Of a stretch of DNA of 27,032 bases, positions 7,399 to 13,291 are shown in pieces. The position numbers and the translations under genes were made by a program. The stretch's first letter is position 1. Each line of letters opens with the position of its first letter. The DNA comes from an uncultured Eubacteriales bacterium. Its GTDB lineage: Bacteria; Bacillota; Clostridia; Oscillospirales; Oscillospiraceae. Below the pieces are notes generated by a model. The model was not told the DNA's origin, ran no database searches, and worked only from the letters and a program-made list of their open reading frames with translations. Location of the stretch: assembly GCA_900549865.1 (NCBI GenBank), contig URPU01000025.1, positions 1 through 27,032 on the forward strand, given 5' to 3'.

Positions 7399-9017
7399 TA
7401 CTTGTAAGAAAGCTGCGCCTCGCCCCCGGCGAGGATGCTTCCGCCCTGCGTGCGCGCGCGGCGAAGAAGCTGCGTCTGCCGTGCGCGGAGGTGGAGGAGC
7501 TCACGCTCATAAAGCGCTCCCTCGACGCGCGGCATAAGGACGATATACACTATGTCTGCTCCGCCGCGCTCTCCGTCTCCGGGGATGAGCGGCGCGTAAT
7601 CGCCCGCGTCAAGTCTCCGGACGTGTGCGAATATACTCCGCCGGAATATTCCGTCGCGCGCGTTTCGCCCGGCGAGGGCGCGCCGCGCCCCGTCATTGCC
7701 GGCTTCGGCCCCGCGGGCATGTTCGCCGCGCTCGTGCTGTCCATGGCGGGCGCGCGGCCTATAGTTATCGAGCGCGGCCGCGACGCGCTCTCCCGCAAGG
7801 CCGCCGTGGACGCGTTCCGCGCCGGCGGCGCGCTGGATACGGAGTGCAACGTGCAGTTCGGCGAGGGCGGCGCGGGCACCTTTTCCGACGGAAAGCTGAA
7901 CACCGGCACGCACGACGCGCGCCTTTTCTGGGTCCTGCGGCAGTTTTACGCGCACGGCGCGCCGGAGAGCGTGCTGTACGACGCCAAGCCCCATATCGGC
8001 ACGGATATCCTCATCAACGTCGTCCAGCGCATCCGCGCCGACGTCATCGCCCGCGGCGGAGAGGTCCGCTTCTCCACGAGGCTTGAGCGCCTCGTTATTG
8101 AAAACGGCGCGCTGACGGGTATAGAGGTGCGCGACGCGCAGGGGCTGCATACGCTTCCCTGCACACAGCTCATCCTCGCCATCGGGCATTCCGCGCGCGA
8201 CACTTTTGAAGCGCTCCATGCGCAGGGCGTGCCGATGGAGCCGAAGCCCTTTTCAATGGGCGTGCGCATAGAGCACCGCCAGTGCGATATCGACCTTGCG
8301 CAGTACGGAGCCGCGCGCGGCGCTCTGCCCGCGGCGGACTACTCGCTCAACGTCCGCCTACCCGACGGGCGCAGCGCTTATACCTTCTGCATGTGCCCCG
8401 GCGGCGAAGTTTTTGCCGCCGCGTCGGAATCCGGCGGTGTCGCCACGAACGGCATGAGCTATTCCCGCCGCGACGGGGAGAACGCCAATTCCGCCCTGCT
8501 CGTCACGCTGCACCCGGAGGACTTTCCGGATAAAAGCACCCTCGGCGGCATGTACTGGCAGCGCGAGATAGAGCGCGCGGCCTACGCCTTCGGCGGCGGC
8601 AATTACCTTGCCCCGGCGCAGCTTGCGGGGGATTTTCTCGCCCGCAGGCCGAGCACCGGCCCCGCCTCCGTCGCGCCCAGCTACCGCCCCGGCGTCGTCT
8701 GGGGTGAACTGCGCGAGGTGCTTCCGCCGCGCATCACCGCCGTGCTGGAGCAGGCCATCCCCGCGCTGGGCAAAAAGCTCTCCGGCTTTGACTCGCCCGA
8801 CGCCGTCCTCACCGCGCCCGAGACGCGCTCCTCCTCCCCCGTCAGGATACTGCGCGGCGCTTCGCTTCAAAGCGCCGTCGCCGGGCTCTATCCCTGCGGC
8901 GAGGGCGCGGGCTACGCGGGAGGCATAAGCTCCGCCGCCGTGGACGGTATGCGCTGTGCCGAGGCCGTGCTGCGGGATATCCAATCGACGTATACTGGCA
9001 GTAAAGACGTACCCTAA
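7395..9017 (+). CDS. FAD-dependent dehydrogenase, COG2509 family
   Basis: The 540-residue protein has an N-terminal region of about 100 residues typical of this family, then a dinucleotide-binding motif GFGPAGMFAAL (103-113), the segment FGEGGAGTFSDGKLNT (155-170) and a C-terminal FAD-contact motif LYPCGEGAGYAGGI (about 498-511). These mark the uncharacterised COG2509 flavoproteins, related to geranylgeranyl-reductase-like enzymes; the substrate is unknown. The start at 7395 overlaps the preceding stop by four bases and has GGGAGG eight bases upstream. An in-frame ATG at 7353 lies inside the preceding gene and lacks that signal. The following membrane-protein gene starts 28 bases after the stop, so the three may share one transcript. 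Confidence 0.9.
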   Translation: MILVRKLRLAPGEDASALRARAAKKLRLPCAEVEELTLIKRSLDARHKDDIHYVCSAALSVSGDERRVIARVKSPDVCEYTPPEYSVARVSPGEGAPRPVIAGFGPAGMFAALVLSMAGARPIVIERGRDALSRKAAVDAFRAGGALDTECNVQFGEGGAGTFSDGKLNTGTHDARLFWVLRQFYAHGAPESVLYDAKPHIGTDILINVVQRIRADVIARGGEVRFSTRLERLVIENGALTGIEVRDAQGLHTLPCTQLILAIGHSARDTFEALHAQGVPMEPKPFSMGVRIEHRQCDIDLAQYGAARGALPAADYSLNVRLPDGRSAYTFCMCPGGEVFAAASESGGVATNGMSYSRRDGENANSALLVTLHPEDFPDKSTLGGMYWQREIERAAYAFGGGNYLAPAQLAGDFLARRPSTGPASVAPSYRPGVVWGELREVLPPRITAVLEQAIPALGKKLSGFDSPDAVLTAPETRSSSPVRILRGASLQSAVAGLYPCGEGAGYAGGISSAAVDGMRCAEAVLRDIQSTYTGSKDVP

Positions 9018-9045
9018 TAGTAAAGATAAAAGCGAGGTAAGCGTT

Positions 9046-10634
9046 ATGCGTCTGCATACAGAACCGCTCAACAGCAAAAAGTCAAAGCGCATCCTGCTCT
9101 CCGCCGCAGCCGCGGTCATCCTCATGCTGGTGCTGATACGGTCCATACAGCGTCAGGGCGAGCTGCTGCTGTTCCGTTATAATCTGGGCTTCTCCATCGA
9201 AGAGGCCGGGATACTCTACGATTTTCAAACGGTGATGCTTCTGCTCGTCAGCCTCTTCGTTTTCACGGCCGTCTTTTTCCTTATTTTACCCCCCCGAACC
9301 GGCGACCAAGCTATGAGCGCTTTTTCGCGCTTGCCGCGCTGGCGCTTGGCCTGATATATCTCTTTGTCATCACGCCGCTCTCCGTTCCGGACGAGTCAAC
9401 GCATTATCTCGCCATATCCGAGCTTACGAACGGGCTCTTCGGTATGCCGGACACGGCCTATGCCTTGGACCCCAGCGGCTTTTCAAATCAGAGCAATGTC
9501 TGCACGGGCTATCTCCGCGTCATAAGGGATCTTTTCGGGCGTGGCTCCGACCCGAATGTTATACAGTCCAGCCTGATGTCATATATGTGGACGCTCGTCT
9601 ATCCGCTGGAATATGCGCCGCAGGTGCTGGGCTTCGCCATTTCGCGGCTGCTTTCCTTCAACGACGTTACCACCTTCATGATGGGCAGATTTTTTAATCT
9701 TCTTTTCTATGTTGTCTGCCTCTATATCTCGGTAAAGCGGGTCCCGCGCTTCAAGCTGCTGTTCGGCCTCTCCGGCATTCTCCCCATGGCCATGCAGCAG
9801 GCCGCGTCGCTTTCATATGACACCTTTATCAATGCGCTCTCTATGGTCCTTTTGTCCTCGCTTTTGAGGGAGATATTCTCCGAAGGGGCTTTGACCCTTT
9901 GCGATCTTCTGTATATATTCATCCCTGCGCTCCTCCTCGCCCCCGCGAAGGGCGTCTATGCGCTGTTCATCCTTCTCTTTATATTTATCTCCAAAGAGAG
10001 ATTTACCGGGAAATGCGGGAAAACCGGCTGCTTCTGGCTTCTTTTCGCGTCCTGCGCCGCGGCGTTCATCGCCGTGTCCGCGCCGTCGCTGCTGCGCATC
10101 ATGCACAGCACGCCTCCCAGCTATGGCGATGAGGGCGGGGAGTCCTATACCCTGCGCTTCTTCCTCACCAACCCCGGCGACGCGTTCGGCATCTTCAAGA
10201 ACTCCTTCAACGTCTATTTCAGCACGTGGTTCGCGCAGGCCGTCGGCCAGAGTCTCAGCACCTGCCTGCTGGAGCTCCCTACATGGATAGTTCCCGCTTT
10301 CACGGCGCTGCTTATCCTCTCGGCGCAGAATATCGACGGGAATGAGCTGGATATGCCGAGAGGCATGCGCCCGGCGCTGCTGGCGCTCTCCGCCGCGGTC
10401 GTGCTCTCCTTCATGGCGACCATGTTTTTGACGTGGATACACAATACGGATAAAATAATCGTCGGCGTGCAGGGGCGCTACTTCATTCCGATCCTGCCGC
10501 TGCTCATGCTCTCGCTGAACAATAAAATCGTTGTTCTGCGGAAGAACATAGACCGCGGCATGACCGTCCTCGCCATCCTGCTTTCCGCGCGCACCGTCCT
10601 CGCCATTCTCGATTTCACGATGTTCAACGTGTGA
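9046..10634 (+). pseudogene. DUF2142-like polytopic membrane protein, frameshifted at a C7 run
   Basis: A first frame runs from ATG 9046 (GAGG nine bases upstream) to a stop at 9354, and a second, from about 9296, continues to 10634. Adding one C to the run of seven at 9289-9295 would join them into one protein of about 529 residues. The joined protein has an N-terminal membrane helix, then VPDESTHY shortly after the second or third helix (the conserved acidic loop of DUF2142), and about ten more hydrophobic segments. DUF2142 proteins resemble GT-C glycosyltransferases and are often found with cell-surface polysaccharide genes; activity is unproven. The shift may be a real mutation, phase variation by slippage, or a sequencing error. 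An internal ATG at 9444 would miss the acidic loop. Confidence 0.8.
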
Positions 10635-10642
10635 TTTTCCGC

Positions 10643-10671
10643 TTGACTTTTCCGTAAAAAAGTTGTATAAA
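10643..10671 (+). promoter_or_regulatory. Strong sigma-A promoter before the truncated MFS gene
   Basis: TTGACT (10643-10648), 17 bases and TATAAA (10666-10671). Transcription would start near 10678, so the transcript would begin with the hairpin described next. Confidence 0.8.
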
Positions 10672-10678
10672 ATACGCG

Positions 10679-10734
10679 CAACGAGCAGCTAAACACGGCA
10701 TAAGACCGGTTGTTTGGCTGCCCGTTGTATTTTT
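10679..10734 (+). promoter_or_regulatory. Leader hairpin with terminator features (possible attenuator)
   Basis: A 17-position stem (CAACGAGCAGCTAAACA with TGTTTGGCTGCCCGTTG; one A-C mismatch and one G-U pair) is followed by TATTTTT, as in a rho-independent terminator. It sits between a strong promoter and the MFS start at 10761. Its 5' arm AGCAGCT (10684-10690) can also pair with AGCTGCT (10749-10755), which overlaps the ribosome binding site AAGGAG, so two exclusive structures are possible. It could also end the upstream DUF2142 transcript. No known riboswitch class is recognised. Confidence 0.6.
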
Positions 10735-10760
10735 AAACACTTTTAAGGAGCTGCTGCGCA

Positions 10761-11027
10761 ATGCAAAACGACAAAGTCTGGACGAAAAATTTTCTCCTGA
10801 TAATAATCATCAATTTCCTTGTTTTCATGAATCATATCATGATCCTTTCCACCTTCCCCATGTTTCTTGAGCAGGTGCTGGGGCTGAACGCGGCCATGGC
10901 GGGGCTTGCCGCCTTCGGCTTCTCCGCCGTGGCGGTGGTGCTGCGCCCCGTGATAGGCTGGATGCTCGACTGCGGGCGGCGCAAGCACCGCTCATCCTTC
11001 ACCTACGCAAAGCGCCGTGATTCATAA
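10761..11027 (+). pseudogene. MFS transporter, N-terminal fragment
   Basis: The first 75 or so residues look like the start of a major facilitator protein: a helix at about 10-31, a second at about 44-64, and the loop VLRPVIGWMLDCGRRK, which matches the cytoplasmic RP..G...D.G.RK motif between helices 2 and 3. After this, homology stops and 13 unrelated residues lead to a stop codon. A full protein would have about 400 residues and no further MFS sequence follows before the rpoD gene. The start is well supported by AAGGAG and a strong promoter with a structured leader. The breakpoint near 10985 lies about 27 bases before the left direct repeat of the cassette at 11012-11692. Confidence 0.8.
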
Positions 11028-11033
11028 GCGTCT
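11012..11033 (+). repeat. Left 22-base direct repeat flanking a two-gene cassette
   Basis: The sequence matches 11671-11692 at 21 of 22 positions (shared core GATTCATAAGCGTCT). It overlaps the stop codon of the small minus-strand gene. Confidence 0.85.
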
Positions 11034-11219
11034 TGCGGCAATATCCGCTCCATCCTCATCCGCGCATAATGACGTCTGAATGTATATCTCCTCGGCATTC
11101 TCCAGCGCCTTTTGCAGTTTATGCATCGTTCCCCGCGCCGCGGGGATCGCTTCAAGCGCCGTGATGGAGTCATCCACCGCCGCGCACAGTCCTGTGTACA
11201 TTTTCTTGTAGTCTGCCAT
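11022..11219 (-). CDS. Small conserved-type hypothetical protein (65 aa)
   Basis: The protein starts MADYKKMYTGLCAAVDD and continues with an amphipathic, mostly helical sequence ending in LENAEEIYIQTS and an acidic tail. Small proteins beginning DYKxMY and containing an AEEIYI-like segment are common in Clostridia, often near regulators or mobile DNA, but I know no function for them. GGGAGG lies nine bases before the ATG. A near-consensus promoter (TGGACA, 17 bases, TATAAT on the minus strand, 11281 to 11253) drives it, divergent from the XRE gene. An upstream in-frame start at 11282 would fall at the promoter and is rejected. Confidence 0.75.
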   Translation of the reverse strand: MADYKKMYTGLCAAVDDSITALEAIPAARGTMHKLQKALENAEEIYIQTSLCADEDGADIAARRL

Positions 11220-11252
11220 TTTTCGCGTCCTCCCAAAAGTTTTATGCTCATA

Positions 11253-11281
11253 ATTATACGCTTCGCGCCTAATTATGTCCA
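11253..11281 (-). promoter_or_regulatory. Promoter of the 65-aa gene with embedded operator-like motif
   Basis: On the minus strand TGGACA (11281-11276), a 17-base spacer and TATAAT (11258-11253). The spacer holds the motif GCGCCTAATT (plus-strand reading, 11265-11274), which recurs in the divergent promoter at 11300-11309. Confidence 0.75.
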
Positions 11282-11289
11282 TAGCGTTG

Positions 11290-11334
11290 TGGACTTATTG
11301 CGCCTAATTCGGCGATAATAAGTGTACAATTAGG
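11290..11334 (+). promoter_or_regulatory. Promoter and operator-like repeats of the XRE gene
   Basis: TGGACT (11290-11295), an 18-base spacer and GATAAT (11314-11319) form a plausible sigma-A promoter. GCGCCTAATT lies in the spacer (11300-11309) and an inverted half site AATTAGG follows at 11328-11334, downstream of the -10. This arrangement suits autorepression by the XRE protein, which is an inference. Confidence 0.55.
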
Positions 11335-11350
11335 TTTGGGCGGTATAATT

Positions 11351-11671
11351 ATGGATTTCAGGCAGGGCGGACAGGTAATACAGGATGCGCGCAAGGCGCA
11401 CGGTCTCACGCAGGAGCAGCTTGCGGACATGACCGGCCTCACCTCCAATACCGTCTCCCGTATCGAGCGCGGCCTGCTCGTTCCCTCTCTGCCCACGCTG
11501 ATAAGCCTGTGCAACGCGCTCACCCTCGCGGCGGATTCTGTGCTTGCCGCCTATGTGGACGCTGCGGCTCCCGTTCGCTGGTCCGCGCTGGCGGACAGGA
11601 TGAGCGCGCTTCCGCCGGAAAAGCGCGACAAGGCCGAAACGCTGCTGCGCTGCATCATTGACACGCTGTAG
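11351..11671 (+). CDS. XRE-family helix-turn-helix regulator
   Basis: The 106-residue protein has a Cro/CI-type DNA-binding domain at about residues 8-62: IQDARKAHGLTQEQLADMTG, then the recognition helix region SNTVSRIERGL and PSLPTLISLCNAL. The remaining 40 residues are helical and could mediate dimerisation; no second known domain is seen. The ATG at 11351 starts the domain naturally; a TTG at 11336 is also in frame, and neither has a strong ribosome binding site. The gene is divergent from the 65-aa gene and probably regulates both through the repeated motif between them. It could be the regulator of a small mobile module or an antitoxin-like protein; the sequence does not decide. Confidence 0.88.
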   Translation: MDFRQGGQVIQDARKAHGLTQEQLADMTGLTSNTVSRIERGLLVPSLPTLISLCNALTLAADSVLAAYVDAAAPVRWSALADRMSALPPEKRDKAETLLRCIIDTL

Positions 11672-11692
11672 CGCCGCGATTCATAAGCGTCT
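11671..11692 (+). repeat. Right 22-base direct repeat flanking the cassette
   Basis: It matches 11012-11033 with one difference and begins at the last base of the XRE stop codon. Confidence 0.85.
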
Positions 11693-11700
11693 CTGTAATA

Positions 11701-11729
11701 AAAACACCTGCCCGCGGGCAGGTGTTTTT
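11701..11729. terminator. Bidirectional terminator palindrome, first copy
   Basis: A perfect GC-rich palindrome (ACACCTGCCC GC GGGCAGGTGT) flanked by A4 and T5 follows the XRE gene. The same sequence recurs at 11933-11963 on the other side of the repeat element. Confidence 0.88.
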
Positions 11730-11730
11730 G

Positions 11731-11932
11731 AGACTGTCGAAAAAGTGGCTTGGCCACTTTTTCGAGAAAGAACCGCTTCGTTCTGCGCCTCTGTTGTCCG
11801 CTGATAGCGGACAATTCGACGCTCACTCCGCGCAAAGTGTTTTCTGCCACGCACATGTCGCGGCAGAAAACGTATAATAATGCTTTCGCGTCTGCGGACG
11901 CGAAACTCTGCGAGGCTTTCTTTGACATGCTG
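11731..11932 (+). repeat. Multi-hairpin intergenic repeat element, longest copy (B)
   Basis: This 202-base element is a string of hairpins: a 12-bp stem at 11738-11764 (CGAAAAAGTGGC), a 9-bp stem at 11794-11814 (TTGTCCGCT/AGCGGACAA), a 10-bp stem at 11839-11871 (GTTTTCTGCC/GGCAGAAAAC) and a 9-bp stem at 11884-11905 (TTTCGCGTC/GACGCGAAA). It ends in GACATGCTG. Parts recur at 1-92, 1513-1549 and, inverted, at 26920-26972. No protein is encoded. It fills most of the gap between the XRE and rpoD genes. It is most simply a non-autonomous mobile repeat, but a structured RNA is also possible. A perfect TATAAT (11873-11878) lies inside it. Confidence 0.85.
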
Positions 11933-11963
11933 AAAAACACCTGCCCGCGGGCAGGTGTTTTTT
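11933..11963. terminator. Bidirectional terminator palindrome, second copy (rpoD side)
   Basis: It is the same palindrome as at 11701-11729, with A5 before and T6 after. On the minus strand it would end the dgt-dnaG-rpoD transcript. Confidence 0.88.
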
Positions 11964-11970
11964 GCAATCT

Positions 11971-12010
11971 GTTATGCGTTATGCTCTGTTATGCCTGTTA
12001 TGCGTTATGC
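11971..12010. repeat. Five copies of GTTATGC
   Basis: GTTATGC occurs at 11971, 11978, 11988, 11997 and 12004, separated by 0, 3, 2 and 0 bases, just downstream of the rpoD stop codon. It may be simple slippage expansion. Confidence 0.9.
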
Positions 12011-12013
12011 TTT

Positions 12014-13288
12014 TCAGTTCAGGAAGTCTCTCAGCTTCTTTGAGCGGCTGGGGTGGCGCAGCTTGCGCAGCGCCTTCGCCTCTATCTGACGGATACGCTC
12101 GCGCGTGACGTTGAACTCCTTGCCGACCTCCTCCAGCGTGCGCGTGCGGCCGTCCACTATGCCGAAGCGCAGCTCCAGCACCTTCTTCTCGCGCGGGGCC
12201 AGCGTGTCCAGCACCTCTTCAAGCTGCTCGCGCAGGAGGGAGAAGGACGCGGCCTCGCTCGGCTCCGAGGCGTCCTCGTCGGGGATGAAGTCGCCCAGAT
12301 GCGAGTCCTCCTCCTCGCCGATAGGCGTTTCGAGGGAGACGGGCTCCTGCGCGATCTTTAATATGTCGCGCACCTTTTCCACGGGCATATCCATCTCGCG
12401 GGCTATCTCCTCGGCGCTGGGGTCATGGCCCAGCTCCTGAAGAAGCTGACGGGAGACGCGGATGGTCTTGTTTATGGTCTCCACCATGTGCACAGGTATG
12501 CGTATCGTGCGCGCCTGATCCGCTATCGCGCGGGTAATGGCCTGGCGTATCCACCACGTCGCGTAGGTGGAGAACTTATATCCCTTGGTATAGTCGAACT
12601 TCTCCACGGCCTTTATAAGGCCAAGGTTGCCCTCCTGTATAAGGTCGAGGAACAGCATCCCGCGCCCGACATAGCGCTTCGCAATGGACACGACGAGACG
12701 GAGGTTCGCCTCAGTCATGCGGTGCTTTGCCTCCTCGTTGCCCTCGGCCATCTGTATTGCAAGCTCGACCTCCTCGTCGGGCGTCAGCAGCGGCACCTTG
12801 CCGATCTCCTTGAGGTACATGCGCACGGGGTCGTCGGTGGCGAAGGAGTCCATCAGCGCGTCGGTGTCGTTTATCTCCTCCTCCGTGACCTCCTCTATCC
12901 CGGCCAGATCCTCCACCTCGGGCAGGATGTCATCTATCGGGGGCAGCACGTCGGCCGCGCCGACGTCTACGTCAACGCCGTTGGCCTCAAGCGTCTCGTA
13001 GAACTTGTCCACGGTCTCCCCGTCGAGGTTCATCTCCTCCAGCACTTCCAGCTCCTTGGTGGTCAGGCTTCCCTTCTTCTTGCCCTTTTCAAGCAGCTCG
13101 TTCAGGCGCTCCTCATTGGTCTTGGCGGCCTCCGCGGGGTCGGCCTCCTTCTTCTTCGCGGCCTTTTTCTTGGGCTTGGGCAGCTCCAGCTCCTGCTGGT
13201 CGCTTATCTCGCTCATCGCCGCCTGCTCCAGCAGCTTGTCTGCCATGCTTTCGAGTTCTTCTTCCTTGAATTTCATTTCGTCTGACAT
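12014..13288 (-). CDS. rpoD: RNA polymerase primary sigma factor RpoD/SigA
   Basis: The 424-residue protein directs core RNA polymerase to housekeeping promoters. Region 1.2 (DPVRMYLKEIGKVPLLT, about 153-170), region 2 (about 195-265, with the -10 recognition helix YKFSTYATWWIRQAITRAI), region 3 (about 275-350) and region 4 (about 360-424, with VTRERIRQIEAKALRKLRHP) are all complete. Between regions 1.1 and 1.2 lies an acidic linker, and residues 37-60 are lysine- and alanine-rich. The ATG follows the dnaG stop by three bases and its GAGG ribosome binding site lies in the end of dnaG, so the two are co-transcribed. The order dgt-dnaG-rpoD is a common Clostridial form of the macromolecular synthesis operon. 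Confidence 0.97.
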   Translation of the reverse strand: MSDEMKFKEEELESMADKLLEQAAMSEISDQQELELPKPKKKAAKKKEADPAEAAKTNEERLNELLEKGKKKGSLTTKELEVLEEMNLDGETVDKFYETLEANGVDVDVGAADVLPPIDDILPEVEDLAGIEEVTEEEINDTDALMDSFATDDPVRMYLKEIGKVPLLTPDEEVELAIQMAEGNEEAKHRMTEANLRLVVSIAKRYVGRGMLFLDLIQEGNLGLIKAVEKFDYTKGYKFSTYATWWIRQAITRAIADQARTIRIPVHMVETINKTIRVSRQLLQELGHDPSAEEIAREMDMPVEKVRDILKIAQEPVSLETPIGEEEDSHLGDFIPDEDASEPSEAASFSLLREQLEEVLDTLAPREKKVLELRFGIVDGRTRTLEEVGKEFNVTRERIRQIEAKALRKLRHPSRSKKLRDFLN

Positions 13289-13291
13289 AGT

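Noticed and set aside
11551..11967. A 138-residue minus-strand frame across the XRE end and the repeat element
   Set aside because: It runs through terminator palindromes and hairpins, is antisense to the XRE gene and has no homology.
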